Source of the DNA: Prevotella sp.
Lineage (GTDB): Bacteria > Bacteroidota > Bacteroidia > Bacteroidales > Bacteroidaceae
Direction: 5' to 3'
Length of the DNA: 54,916 bases
NCBI GenBank assembly: GCA_017459445.1
Contig: JAFUDJ010000024.1
Span: 1-54,916, forward strand
Shown here: positions 7,317-15,702 of the stretch, one piece after another
Layout: each line of letters starts with the position of its first letter
How positions within the stretch are numbered: position 1 is the first letter of the stretch
The notes under the pieces: model-generated
Seen by the model: only the letters and a program-made list of their open reading frames with translations
Database searches by the model: none
What the model was told of the DNA's origin: nothing
Translations under genes and position numbers: made by a program

Positions 7317-8192
7317 GCGGTCGCCAACCTTGATGGCATAATCAGGCGCCAGGCCGTTCATCTTATACAGGTTCTTCAGGCGGATGCCGTATTCCTGCGA
7401 AATGCTGTACATGGACTCTCCAGCAGCAACAACATGCAGTTTGTGCTTATATTCCTTGGGGGCTTTGGTGCGTTTTTTCTTCAGCCATATTTTCTCGCCT
7501 TCTTCCAGAACGTCGCGCTTGTCACGCTCATTATAGCGGGCCAGTTTGCGGTATGACATATCAAACTCGCCAGCTATTATCCGGAATGTATCTCCTTTAC
7601 GTGCAATTACATAGCTGTTTTTATTAAATTCTCTTACGACATACGTTCCACTGCCGAACATACTCTTTCCATGACGCTTCGCGTGGTCGTAACGATAGAG
7701 TTCATACACCTCGATAATCTCAATCAACTTCGAAGCATACACCGGACTGGTGGCATAGCCGCATGCCTTCAGGCCACGGGCCCATCCCTTATAGTCAGTG
7801 GTCTTCAGTTCAAAAAGACGGCTGTAGCGTTTGCCCGTCGTCAGGAACACGGCGTGGTCCTCATAGCTCTCGCGCGCATTCCTATAAGCTCTGAAGCATT
7901 CCCCTTTCTGGTCGTCGTTATGGTAGCTCTTGCGGCCCGTCCATCCGTGACACTTAATGCCGAAATGGTTGTTGGCCTTACGGGTCAGTTCGCTTTTTCC
8001 AGCCCCCGACTCCAATGCTCCTTGTGCCAAAGTGATGCTGGCAGGAATCCTGTAGCGGTGCATCTGTTCGATGGCAATATCCTTGTACTGCTCAAAGTAG
8101 TCAAGGTATGCCTTGTTCCTCGATATACGCTGCGAGGAAGCTCCAACAGCAAGTAAACTTAGCAAAAATAACGAAAATAAAGCCCGTTTCAT
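7302..8192 (-). CDS. Secreted peptidoglycan hydrolase: GH73 glucosaminidase domain plus LysM
   Basis: The 296-residue protein has a signal peptide (MKRALFSLFLLSLLAVGASS) and a glucosaminidase/lysozyme-like domain over residues about 30-165. That domain has the catalytic-glutamate segment LAQGALESGAGKSELT followed by NNHFGIKC. Two LysM-like repeats come after it: one degenerate near 185-235 (VIARKGDTFRIIAGEFDMS) and one clear at the C-terminus (HVVAAGESMYSISQEYGI). It probably cleaves N-acetylglucosaminyl bonds in peptidoglycan in the periplasm during growth or division. The family is common in Bacteroidales. It is convergent with the acidic hypothetical gene and divergent from cdd. Confidence 0.88.
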   Translation of the reverse strand: MKRALFSLFLLSLLAVGASSQRISRNKAYLDYFEQYKDIAIEQMHRYRIPASITLAQGALESGAGKSELTRKANNHFGIKCHGWTGRKSYHNDDQKGECFRAYRNARESYEDHAVFLTTGKRYSRLFELKTTDYKGWARGLKACGYATSPVYASKLIEIIEVYELYRYDHAKRHGKSMFGSGTYVVREFNKNSYVIARKGDTFRIIAGEFDMSYRKLARYNERDKRDVLEEGEKIWLKKKRTKAPKEYKHKLHVVAAGESMYSISQEYGIRLKNLYKMNGLAPDYAIKVGDRLRLR

Positions 8193-8208
8193 ATTTTTTC
8201 TCAGTAAT

Positions 8209-8244
8209 TTTGATGCAAAAATAAATAAAAATAATTATATTTGC
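8209..8244 (+). promoter_or_regulatory. cdd promoter, interleaved with an opposing promoter
   Basis: TTTG (8209-8212), 23 bases, then TATATTTGC (8236-8244), ending 18 bases before the cdd ATG. The spacer contains the -7 element of the opposing promoter. Confidence 0.55.
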
Positions 8245-8250
8245 AACAAA
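8215..8250 (-). promoter_or_regulatory. Promoter of the GH73/LysM gene, interleaved with the cdd promoter
   Basis: On the minus strand, TTTG (8247-8250), 23 bases, then TATTTTTGC (8215-8223). The two promoters occupy the same 42 bases, so they may compete for RNA polymerase. Confidence 0.55.
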
Positions 8251-8262
8251 AATTAGAATATT

Positions 8263-8736
8263 ATGGAAGAACTAACCTTAAAATCCACGGTACAAGTTGC
8301 CCATTGGTCGGAATTAACCAACGAAGAACGCTTACTCATAGAGAAGGCAAAGGAGTCGACTTACAACTCGTATGCCCCCTATTCCCATTTCCACGTCGGC
8401 GCAGCCATCCTGTTGGAGAATGGCGTCATCATACCCGGATGTAATCAGGAGAATGCAGCTTTCCCTGCCGGACTATGCGCCGAGCGCTCGGCTATCTTTG
8501 CTGCCGGTGCACAATACCCCGACCAGCCAGTGCTGATGCTGGCTATTGCGGTTCGCAATGCCCAGGGTGAATTCCTGGCCGAGCCCGCCAGTCCCTGCGG
8601 TTCCTGTCGTCAAGTCATCATTGAGACGGAGACTCGTTTCAAGCGTCCTGTCCGCATACTGCTTTACGGCACGACCCATACCTACATCATGGACGGCATC
8701 AAGCAGCTGATGCCTCTGTCGTTCACGGAGTTTTAA
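8263..8736 (+). CDS. cdd: Cytidine deaminase
   Basis: The 157-residue protein carries the zinc site of the homotetrameric cytidine deaminase family: CAERSAIFAA (cysteine ligand plus catalytic Glu) and PCGSCRQV (two cysteine ligands), with the substrate-binding segment YSHFHVGAA upstream. It converts cytidine and deoxycytidine to uridines in pyrimidine salvage. Length is slightly above the usual 130-140 because of about 15 N-terminal residues. The last four bases overlap the stop of the convergent tetR-type gene. Confidence 0.93.
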   Translation: MEELTLKSTVQVAHWSELTNEERLLIEKAKESTYNSYAPYSHFHVGAAILLENGVIIPGCNQENAAFPAGLCAERSAIFAAGAQYPDQPVLMLAIAVRNAQGEFLAEPASPCGSCRQVIIETETRFKRPVRILLYGTTHTYIMDGIKQLMPLSFTEF

Positions 8737-9356
8737 AGTTTTGCCTCGTCAATGATTCGCAGTCCCTTCTGCGTACAGAGACCGCGAAGCGCTACCAGGA
8801 AGAGATTGGAGAAAAGTTCTTCAATACTATATTGTCGTATCAGTTCATGGTCTAACACATAGTGCCCGATGGCATCGAACATCAGTGGAATCAGCTCATA
8901 GTTCACGCTTTTGCGAAGATAGCCATCCTCCACCCCACGCTGCATAAACCTGACAAAGTCTTCGCGCGTACGTTCATTATTATCTCTAATATACTGAGCC
9001 AGCTTCGGATATTTCAGAATATCCGTATAAAACGCTGGATTCACCGTTCGCAACTCTTCCACTTTCATGCGGTAAACTTCCAGTATGACGTCAATGACAT
9101 GGTGGTTGGCAGCCGCGAAGTCGGTCAGATGCTGCCTGCGCTGATGGTCATACATCTTGATGCTCTCATACAGCAGTTGCTCCTTGTCGTCGTAAATCTC
9201 GTAAAGAGTACGCTTCGATATGCCAAGCATGGAGGCAATGCCGGCCATCCTCGCCGCACGGATGCCGTACTGCATGAAAGCCTTCAGGGCTGTTTCCATG
9301 ATGCGCTTCCGCAACTGTTGCCGATAGGCTGTTGCTTCTTTCAAGTCTTTCTGCAT
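8733..9356 (-). CDS. TetR/AcrR-family transcriptional regulator
   Basis: The 207-residue protein has an N-terminal helix-turn-helix typical of TetR regulators: RIMETALKAFMQYGIRAARM followed by IASMLGISKRTLYEIYDDKE. The ligand-binding C-terminal region is not recognisable. It overlaps the cdd stop by four bases on the opposite strand. Upstream it faces the malic enzyme gene (179 bases away), so it could regulate itself or maeB. No operator is obvious. Family is sure; target and ligand unknown. Confidence 0.88.
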   Translation of the reverse strand: MQKDLKEATAYRQQLRKRIMETALKAFMQYGIRAARMAGIASMLGISKRTLYEIYDDKEQLLYESIKMYDHQRRQHLTDFAAANHHVIDVILEVYRMKVEELRTVNPAFYTDILKYPKLAQYIRDNNERTREDFVRFMQRGVEDGYLRKSVNYELIPLMFDAIGHYVLDHELIRQYSIEELFSNLFLVALRGLCTQKGLRIIDEAKL

Positions 9357-9374
9357 GGTATTGTTTTTTATTCG

Positions 9375-9383
9375 GCAAAGGTA
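9375..9383 (-). promoter_or_regulatory. -7 element of the tetR-type gene promoter
   Basis: TACCTTTGC on the minus strand, about 19 bases before the ATG at 9356. Confidence 0.55.
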
Positions 9384-9487
9384 CAGATTTCTCCCGACAT
9401 ACCCAAAAAAGAGGAGTATTTTTCGACTTCACCCTGAAAATGTACTAAAAAGACTAAAAAGAAAAGCAGAATCTCGCAAGTTTTTAG

Positions 9488-9495
9488 TAATTTTG
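9488..9495 (+). promoter_or_regulatory. -7 element of the maeB promoter
   Basis: TAATTTTG about 40 bases before the maeB ATG. No convincing -33 element is present. Confidence 0.45.
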
Positions 9496-9534
9496 TGGCA
9501 TTAAAAGCTATCATACATCTAAACGAACACCATT

Positions 9535-11835
9535 ATGGTAAAGATTTCAAAAGAGGCGGCCCTTCAGTATCACGAGGCCGGCCGCCCTGGTAAAATTGAA
9601 GTAAAACCCACCAAAGCCTATCGCACCCAGACTGATTTGTCGCTGGCTTACTCGCCTGGTGTGGCCTATCCGTGCTTAGAGATTCAGGAAAATCCTGACA
9701 ATGCCTACCGCTACACCGACAAGGGCAATCTGGTAGCCGTCATTTCCAACGGCACTGCCGTGCTCGGCCTGGGCGACATCGGTGCTATGAGCGGCAAGCC
9801 TGTCATGGAAGGCAAGGGTCTGCTGTTCAAGATTTACGGCGGTATCGACGTCTTCGACATCGAGGTCGCCGAAAAAGACCCAGAGAAATTCTGCGAGGCA
9901 GTGGAGCGCATTGCCCCGACCTTTGGCGGCATCAATCTGGAAGACATCAAGGCTCCTGAGTGCTTCTATATAGAAGAACGCCTGAAACGGACGCTGGACA
10001 TACCCGTCATGCACGACGACCAGCACGGAACGGCCATCATCTCGGCAGCCGGATTGAAGAATGCCCTGGAGGTATGCGGCAAGGACATCAGGCAAGTACG
10101 CATCGTGGTCAACGGAGCCGGTGCTGCTGCCATCTCGTGCACCAAGCTCTATATGGCCTTGGGAGCACAGAAGGAGAACATTGTCATGCTCGACTCGAAG
10201 GGTGTCATCTCCGCCAGCCGCGCCGACTTGAACGAACAGAAGCGCTTCTTTGCCACACAGCGCACCGACATCCATACTCTGGAGGAAGCCATTCGCGGTG
10301 CCGACGTTTTCGTAGGCCTGTCCAAAGGCAACGTATTGTCGCAAGACATGGTGCGCTCCATGGCCAAGGACCCTGTCATCTTTGCATTGGCCAATCCCGT
10401 TCCTGAAATCAGCTACGAGGATGCCATGGCAGCCCGCCCGGACGTACTGATGTCTACCGGACGCACCGACTATCCCAACCAAATCAATAACGTCATCGGC
10501 TTCCCGTATATATTCCGTGGTGCCTTGGATGTCCATGCCACAGCCATCAACGAGGAAATGAAGATGGCAGCCGTCCATGCCATTGCCGACTTGGCCAAGC
10601 AGCCAGTTCCTGACGTGGTGAACGACGTGTACAAAGTCAACAACCTACACTTCGGGCGCGACTACTTCATTCCCAAGCCCGTCGACCCCCGCCTTATTGC
10701 CGAAGTCAGCGCCGCCGTAGCCAAGGCTGCCATCGACAGCGGCGTGGCGCGCAGAACTATCGACAACTGGGAGGAATACAAGCGTTCGCTCTCCGTACTG
10801 CTGGGGCAGGAAACGAAGCTCACCCAGAAACTCTACTCCACGGCTGCGGCCCATCCCCAGCGTGTCGTCTTCGCCGAAGCCATCCATCCCACGATGCTGA
10901 AAGCAGCCGTGCAAGCCAAGGCGGAAGGCATCTGCCAACCCATACTCTTAGGCAACGACGAGGTGCTGGCCAAATTGGCCAAGCAACTTGACCTGTCGCT
11001 CGAAGGCATCGACATTGTCAACCTGCGCCATCCCTCAGAGCAGGAACGGCGCGAGCGCTATGCCCGAATCCTGACCGAGAAGCGCCAGCGCGAGGGCTAC
11101 ACGTTCCAGGAAGCCAACGACAAAATGTTCGAGCGCAACTATTTCGGCATGATGATGGTCGAGACGGGTGAGGCCGATGCTTTCATTACGGGCCTTTACA
11201 CCAAATATTCCAACACCGTCAAGGTTGTCAAGGAAGTCATTGGCATCCGCCCGCAATACAAGCACTTCGGTGCCATGCATATCATCAATTCGCCTAAGGG
11301 CACCATCTATATTGCCGACACACTGGTGAACGAGAACCCTGACACCGAGACGCTTATCGACATTGCCATGCTGGCCAATAAGTCGGTGAAGTTCTTCAAC
11401 GAGAAGCCCGTCGTGGCCATGATTAGCCACTCCAACTTCGGCTCATCACAAAGCGACGGTGCCAAGAAGGTGAAAGCCGCTGTAGAATTCATGCAGGAGC
11501 ACTATCCGCAACTGCCCATCGACGGCGAGATGCAGCTGGGCTTTGCCCTCGACCGCGAGCTTCGCGACGAGCAATACCCCTTCACACGCCTCTTCGGCAA
11601 GGATGTCAACACACTCGTATTCCCTAACCTCACCTCGGCACGCTCCAGCTATAAGATGCTGCAGATGCTGACTCCCGACGTAGAGATTATCGGCCCCATC
11701 CAGATGGGCCTGAACAAGCCCATTCACTTCATCGACTTCGGAGCTTCCGTGCGCGACGTGGTGAACATAGTGGCCATTGCCGTCATCGACGCCTATGTCG
11801 ACAAGGTGAAGAAAAACATTGCCATTGAAGACTGA
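9535..11835 (+). CDS. maeB: NADP-dependent malic enzyme with C-terminal phosphotransacetylase-like domain
   Basis: The 766-residue protein has a malic enzyme half (about 1-425) and a phosphate acetyl/butyryltransferase-like half (about 430-766), the MaeB architecture. Seen in the first half are [14 protein letters not shown] with its catalytic Tyr region, the metal-binding stretch [15 protein letters not shown] and the dinucleotide-binding [14 protein letters not shown]. The second half has [17 protein letters not shown] and the [14 protein letters not shown] end. It decarboxylates malate to pyruvate and yields NADPH; the PTA-like half is usually regulatory, sensing acetyl-CoA. It is probably the first gene of maeB-HIT-DUF1015-yigZ. 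Confidence 0.95.
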   Translation: MVKISKEAALQYHEAGRPGKIEVKPTKAYRTQTDLSLAYSPGVAYPCLEIQENPDNAYRYTDKGNLVAVISNGTAVLGLGDIGAMSGKPVMEGKGLLFKIYGGIDVFDIEVAEKDPEKFCEAVERIAPTFGGINLEDIKAPECFYIEERLKRTLDIPVMHDDQHGTAIISAAGLKNALEVCGKDIRQVRIVVNGAGAAAISCTKLYMALGAQKENIVMLDSKGVISASRADLNEQKRFFATQRTDIHTLEEAIRGADVFVGLSKGNVLSQDMVRSMAKDPVIFALANPVPEISYEDAMAARPDVLMSTGRTDYPNQINNVIGFPYIFRGALDVHATAINEEMKMAAVHAIADLAKQPVPDVVNDVYKVNNLHFGRDYFIPKPVDPRLIAEVSAAVAKAAIDSGVARRTIDNWEEYKRSLSVLLGQETKLTQKLYSTAAAHPQRVVFAEAIHPTMLKAAVQAKAEGICQPILLGNDEVLAKLAKQLDLSLEGIDIVNLRHPSEQERRERYARILTEKRQREGYTFQEANDKMFERNYFGMMMVETGEADAFITGLYTKYSNTVKVVKEVIGIRPQYKHFGAMHIINSPKGTIYIADTLVNENPDTETLIDIAMLANKSVKFFNEKPVVAMISHSNFGSSQSDGAKKVKAAVEFMQEHYPQLPIDGEMQLGFALDRELRDEQYPFTRLFGKDVNTLVFPNLTSARSSYKMLQMLTPDVEIIGPIQMGLNKPIHFIDFGASVRDVVNIVAIAVIDAYVDKVKKNIAIED

Positions 11836-11862
11836 TTTTATTAACCAAACATATTTAAAACT

Positions 11863-12288
11863 ATGCAAAGCGACCCCAAACAGTGCCTCTACTGCACAAA
11901 CAATCAGACGCTGCATGAGCTGATGATTGAGATTTGCGAACTCTCCGTATCACGCGCATTCCTGTTTAAGGAACAAACTTACCGAGGACGTTGTCTCGTG
12001 GCTTACAAAGACCACGTGAACGACCTGAACGAGCTGTCGGACGAAGACCGCAACGCCTTCATGGCCGACGTGGCCCGCGTGACCCGTGCCATGCAGAAAG
12101 CGTTCAACCCTGTGAAAATCAACTACGGTGCCTATAGCGACAAGCTGTCGCACCTGCACTTCCATCTGGCTCCTAAATACGAGGGCGGTCCCGACTACGG
12201 CGGCACGTTCCAGATGAATCCCGGCAAAGTGTATCTCACGGATGCCGAGTATCAGGAGATGATTGAGAAAATCAAGGAAAACTTGTAA
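11863..12288 (+). CDS. HIT-family nucleotide hydrolase/transferase
   Basis: The 141-residue protein has the histidine triad HLHFHLAPK (His97-x-His99-x-His101) and an N-terminal CxxC pair (Cys8, Cys11) typical of zinc-binding Fhit/HinT-like proteins. It acts on nucleotide phosphoramidates or dinucleotides; the exact substrate cannot be told. The tail after the triad (YEGGPDYGGTFQMNP) is characteristic of the anaerobe-type HIT proteins. It lies 27 bases after maeB and is followed by a 102-base CGAAA-repeat spacer. Confidence 0.9.
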   Translation: MQSDPKQCLYCTNNQTLHELMIEICELSVSRAFLFKEQTYRGRCLVAYKDHVNDLNELSDEDRNAFMADVARVTRAMQKAFNPVKINYGAYSDKLSHLHFHLAPKYEGGPDYGGTFQMNPGKVYLTDAEYQEMIEKIKENL

Positions 12289-12290
12289 TC

Positions 12291-12379
12291 CTCGAAGTTT
12301 CGAAATTTCGAAATTTCGGGAAATCGGAATATCGAAACATCGGAACATCGAAACATCGAAACATCGAAATAACGAAATT
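12291..12379 (+). repeat. Simple-repeat spacer (CGAAA family, copy 2)
   Basis: Units of 8-10 bases such as TTTCGAAA, ATCGGAAC, ATCGAAAC and ATCGAAAT run from three bases after the HIT stop. They end in ATAACGAAATTC, twelve bases before the ATG of the DUF1015 gene. The orientation relative to transcription matches copy 1. Confidence 0.85.
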
Positions 12380-12390
12380 CTGAAAAAACA

Positions 12391-13680
12391 ATGGCAATCG
12401 TAAAACCATTCAAAGGCATTCGCCCACCGAAGGAGCTGGTGGAGCTGGTGGAGAGCCGTCCGTACGACGTGCTGGACAGTGAGGAGGCCCGCGCCGAAGC
12501 CGGCGACAACGAGAAAAGCCTTTACCACATTATCAAGCCCGAGATAGACTTTCCCGAAGGTACCTCTGAGTACGACCCACGCGTCTATGAGCGTGCCGCC
12601 GAGAACTTCCAGAAGTTCCAAGACAAGGGCTGGCTGGTGCAAGACGCGCGCGAACATTATTATATATATGCTCAAACCATCACTTCTTCCTCTTCCCTCC
12701 TTTCCAAGGAGGGGGCAGGGGTGGTTGAAAAGACGCAGTACGGCTTGGTGGTATGTGCCCATACCGACGACTACCAGCGGGGCAACATCAAGAAGCACGA
12801 GCTGACGCGCCGTGACAAGGAAGAAGACCGCATGAAGCATGTCCGCGTGAACAATGCCAACATCGAGCCGGTATTCTTCGCCTATCCTGACAACGAGGTG
12901 CTCAACAGCCTCATCATGCGCTATGCAAAGACGGCGCCGGAGTACGACTTCATCGCCCCCGTCGACGGCTTCCGCCATCAGTTCTGGGTGATTGACAATG
13001 ACGAGGACACCGCAACCATCACCCGCGAGTTTGCCAAGATGCCCTCGCTCTATATTGCCGACGGCCACCATCGCTCGGCTGCCGCAGCACTGGTGGGTCA
13101 GGAGAAGCAGCGACAGAACCCGAACCACCGTGGCGACGAGGAGTATAACTACTTCATGGCCGTGTGCTTCCAGGCGTCGCAGCTCACCATCCTCGACTAC
13201 AACCGCGTAGTAAAAGACCTGAACGGGTTGTCGCCGGAGGAGTTCCTTGCCGCCCTGCAGGTGAACTTCACCGTCGAGGACAAGGGAACGGACATCTACA
13301 AGCCCCAACGCCTGCACGAATTCTCGCTCTATCTGGACAAGCACTGGTACAGCCTCATAGCCAAGGAGGGCACCTATGACGAGACAGACCCCATAGGCGT
13401 GCTGGACGTTGACATCTCAAGCCGTCTGATTCTCGACGAGATTCTCAATATCGGCGACCTGCGCTCGTCGAAGCGCATCGACTTCGTAGGAGGTCTGCGC
13501 GGCCTTGGCGAGCTGAAGCGCCGTGTTGACTCGGGCGAAATGCGGGCCGCACTGGCCTTATACCCCGTCACCATGCAGCAGATTATGGACATTGCCGACT
13601 CAGGGAAAATCATGCCGCCCAAGGCAACATGGTTTGAACCGAAGCTGCGCTCAGGCTTGGTCATCCATAAGCTGTCGTAA
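12391..13680 (+). CDS. DUF1015 family protein (with an in-frame palindromic insertion)
   Basis: The 429-residue protein starts MAIVKPFKGIRPPKE and contains DGHHRSAAAALV, both hallmarks of DUF1015, a family of unknown biochemistry often found near serine biosynthesis genes. No serA/serC lies here. Residues about 95-114 (from QTITSSSSLL to GVVEK) interrupt the otherwise conserved 'YYIYxx...TQxGLVxCA' segment and are encoded by a GC-rich palindromic element (12695-12713). The rest of the family alignment appears continuous, so the protein is probably still made. It shares its end (TCGTAA) with the downstream repeat spacer. Confidence 0.88.
   Translation: MAIVKPFKGIRPPKELVELVESRPYDVLDSEEARAEAGDNEKSLYHIIKPEIDFPEGTSEYDPRVYERAAENFQKFQDKGWLVQDAREHYYIYAQTITSSSSLLSKEGAGVVEKTQYGLVVCAHTDDYQRGNIKKHELTRRDKEEDRMKHVRVNNANIEPVFFAYPDNEVLNSLIMRYAKTAPEYDFIAPVDGFRHQFWVIDNDEDTATITREFAKMPSLYIADGHHRSAAAALVGQEKQRQNPNHRGDEEYNYFMAVCFQASQLTILDYNRVVKDLNGLSPEEFLAALQVNFTVEDKGTDIYKPQRLHEFSLYLDKHWYSLIAKEGTYDETDPIGVLDVDISSRLILDEILNIGDLRSSKRIDFVGGLRGLGELKRRVDSGEMRAALALYPVTMQQIMDIADSGKIMPPKATWFEPKLRSGLVIHKLS
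12682..12735 (+). repeat. Palindromic repeat element inserted in frame in the DUF1015 gene
   Basis: The core CCCTCCTT-TCC-AAGGAGGG (12695-12713) is a perfect stem, flanked by TCTTC on one side and GGCAGGGGTGGTTGAAAAG on the other. From memory, such 'ctcctttccaaggagg...ggggtggttg' elements recur in Bacteroidetes genomes, usually between genes. Here it contributes about 18-20 codons (SSSLLSKEGAGVVEK) without breaking the frame. Confidence 0.7.
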
Positions 13681-13800
13681 TCTCGAAGCGTCGTAATCTC
13701 GAAGCGTCGTAATCTCGAAACTTCAAAATTTCGAAATTTCGAAATAACGAAACCGCGAAATAATGAAACCGCGAAATAACGAAGCCTCGAAATCGCGTTA
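13677..13800 (+). repeat. Simple-repeat spacer (CGAAA family, copy 3)
   Basis: It opens with direct repeats of GTCGTAATCTCGAA, the first of which includes the DUF1015 stop codon. It continues with TTTCGAAA, AACGAAAC, CGCGAAAT and AACGAAGC units, ending 11 bases before the yigZ ATG. Same family and orientation as copies 1 and 2. Confidence 0.85.
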
Positions 13801-13811
13801 TAACGGAAAAA

Positions 13812-14390
13812 ATGACCGACGAGTATCGCACAATAGCAAACGAAAGCGAGGGATATTACACCGAGAAACGGAGTAAGTTCCTCGCCTTTGCCCATCCCGT
13901 CAGCACCGTAGAGCAGGTGAAGGAGCTCATTGCCCGGTACCGCAAGAAGTACTACGATGCCCGACACGTGTGCTACGCCTACATGCTGGGTGCCGAGCGC
14001 AAGGACTTCCGCGCCAACGACGACGGCGAGCCAAGCAGCACTGCCGGCAAACCCATACTGGGGCAAATCAACTCGAACGAGCTGACTGACATCCTCATCG
14101 TCGTCGTGCGCTACTATGGCGGTGTCAACCTGGGCACCAGCGGGCTCATCATCGCCTACCGCGAAGCTGCCGCCGACGCCATTGCCCATGCTACCGTAGA
14201 GACCCGTCAGGTAGAGGACACCGTGCGCTACTCGTTTTCCTATCCGCAGATGAACGATGTCATGCGCATCGTCAAGGACATGAGTCCGCGCATCATTTCG
14301 CAAACCTACGGTAACACTTGCGAAATCGTGCTGGCCATCCGCAAAAGCGAAGCCGACCAGCTTCGCCAGCGACTGGCCAAGTTGCTTTAG
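13812..14390 (+). CDS. yigZ: YigZ/IMPACT family protein
   Basis: The 192-residue protein carries the UPF0029/IMPACT signature VVVVRYYGGVNLGTSGLI, preceded by the usual ARHVCYAYMLG and DDGEPSSTAGKPIL segments. The C-terminal 70 residues form the DUF1949-like RNA-binding-fold domain. The bacterial role is not settled; the eukaryotic relative modulates translation control. It is last in the maeB-HIT-DUF1015-yigZ series and is followed by a strong bidirectional terminator. Confidence 0.92.
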   Translation: MTDEYRTIANESEGYYTEKRSKFLAFAHPVSTVEQVKELIARYRKKYYDARHVCYAYMLGAERKDFRANDDGEPSSTAGKPILGQINSNELTDILIVVVRYYGGVNLGTSGLIIAYREAAADAIAHATVETRQVEDTVRYSFSYPQMNDVMRIVKDMSPRIISQTYGNTCEIVLAIRKSEADQLRQRLAKLL

Positions 14391-14404
14391 AGACAACAAA
14401 ACGC

Positions 14405-14437
14405 AAAAAAGACAGGCCTTTCAAGCCTGTCTTTTTT
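14405..14437. terminator. Bidirectional terminator between yigZ and tRNA-Arg
   Basis: AAAAAAGACAGGC (14405-14417) and GCCTGTCTTTTTT (14425-14437) are exact reverse complements with a seven-base loop. A T-run follows the stem on both strands. It serves yigZ (plus) and the tRNA (minus). Confidence 0.92.
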
Positions 14438-14449
14438 CGCTGCTTTTTG

Positions 14450-14523
14450 TGACTCCCGCGGGATTCAAACCCACAACCTTCTGATCCGTAGTCAGATGCT
14501 CTATTCAGTTGAGCTAGGGAGCC
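14450..14523 (-). tRNA. tRNA-Arg (anticodon ACG)
   Basis: The 74-base tRNA folds as a cloverleaf. The acceptor is GGCTCCC/GGGAGTC with one G-U pair. The D-arm GCTC..GAGC, anticodon stem TCTGA/TCAGA with loop CTACGGA, and T-arm GTGGG-TTTGAAT-CCCGC all pair. The anticodon is ACG, whose A34 is normally edited to inosine by TadA to read CGU/CGC/CGA. CCA is not encoded. A -7 element lies 20 bases upstream and a terminator downstream. Confidence 0.95.
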
Positions 14524-14688
14524 TCTTTCCTTTTAAGCGAGTGCAAAGGTACGGACTTTTTATGAAACCACCAAATTTTTTTCGACTTTTTTATTAAAAT
14601 CTTTCAAAAATCTTTTCTTCACATCCTTCACCGACCCATCGTCCAGAACGGGAACGGCGGCTCGCACAGTGTAGCATCTGCCTGAAAA
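14524..14688. other. Intergenic region between the btuC-like gene and tRNA-Arg
   Basis: It contains the tRNA promoter. No ABC ATPase gene and no clear terminator is found behind the btuC-like gene here. Confidence 0.6.
14543..14551 (-). promoter_or_regulatory. -7 element for tRNA-Arg
   Basis: TACCTTTGC on the minus strand, 20 bases before the first base of the tRNA. Confidence 0.55.
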
Positions 14689-15702
14689 TCAGCCGTTTCC
14701 TCCCTTGGTAATAACGTAGATGATGACGGGGGCGCCTATGAGTGGCGTGACGGCATTGAGCGGTATGATGCCGTTCTCGCCCGGCAAGACGCACAACAGG
14801 TTACACGTCAGGGCCACAACACTACCCATGAGGATGGTGGCCGGCAGCAGCGAGCGGTGGTTATCCGTCAACAGCATCAGTCGCGTGATGTGCGGAACGG
14901 CCAATCCGATGAATGCCACGGGGCCGCAAAACGCCGTCACAACGGCCGTCAACAGCCCTGTTACGATGAGCAGCTGGTTACGGACACGCATAATATTGAC
15001 ACCTAAGTTCTCAGCATAGCGGTCGCCTAACATCAGCGCATTCAGGGGCTTGATGAGCAGTATGCTGCCCGCCAGGGCTGCGAGTGTGACCAGTGCAAAG
15101 GTCGGCATCATGCGCATGGACACTCCGCCGAACGACCCCATGCCCCACACCATATACGACTTCACGCCTTCGTCGGTGGCAAAGAAGTTGAGCAGAGAGA
15201 CGGCGGAATTGCTGATATAGCCTATCATGATGCCGATGATAAGCAGCATGACATTGTTGCGCACGACGGTGGAAAAGAGGAAGATAAGCGCCATGACGGC
15301 CATGGCTCCGACAAATGCCGCAAGCAGCACGGCCATAAAACCGGAAATGCTGACAGAGCCTGCCGATATGCTGCCACCCAGCAGCAGCATGACCAACGCC
15401 ACGCCCAAGCCTGCCCCGCTGTTAATGCCGAAAATGCTGGGGCCGGCCAGCGGATTGCGGAATGCCGTCTGCAGCATGAGTCCACTGACGGCCAGGGCCG
15501 CGCCGCCCAGTGTCGCCGTTATGGCCTGTGGCAGCCTCGACTCCATCACGATATACTGCCACGAGGGCTTGACGTCCGCGTCGCCCAGCAGTATGCTGAC
15601 GACGGTAGCCGCCGGGATATGTATCGAGCCCACTAGGATGTTGAGGGCGAAGAGCACGATAATGGCCAGCACTAACAGCGGAAACACCTTTTCACTTCTC
15701 AT
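14689..15702 (-). CDS. FecCD/BtuC-family ABC transporter permease
   Basis: The 337-residue membrane protein of about ten helices is of the FecCD/BtuC type. It has SRLPQAITATLGGAALAVSG near residue 55 and the coupling-region segments GDRYAENLGVNIMRVRNQL and VAFIGLAVPHITRL. It imports corrinoid, siderophore or haem across the inner membrane together with a periplasmic binding protein and an ATPase. Its start overlaps the end of the binding-protein gene by four bases (coupled translation). The partner ATPase usually encoded next to it is missing; a tRNA gene follows. Position next to a B12 riboswitch operon favours corrinoid as substrate, by inference. Confidence 0.88.
   Translation of the reverse strand: MRSEKVFPLLVLAIIVLFALNILVGSIHIPAATVVSILLGDADVKPSWQYIVMESRLPQAITATLGGAALAVSGLMLQTAFRNPLAGPSIFGINSGAGLGVALVMLLLGGSISAGSVSISGFMAVLLAAFVGAMAVMALIFLFSTVVRNNVMLLIIGIMIGYISNSAVSLLNFFATDEGVKSYMVWGMGSFGGVSMRMMPTFALVTLAALAGSILLIKPLNALMLGDRYAENLGVNIMRVRNQLLIVTGLLTAVVTAFCGPVAFIGLAVPHITRLMLLTDNHRSLLPATILMGSVVALTCNLLCVLPGENGIIPLNAVTPLIGAPVIIYVITKGGNG

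Noticed and set aside
14570-14688. In-frame continuation after the btuC-like stop codon, considered as a remnant of the missing ATPase
   Set aside because: The open stretch has no ABC motifs and no start codon of its own; it looks like ordinary A-rich intergenic DNA.
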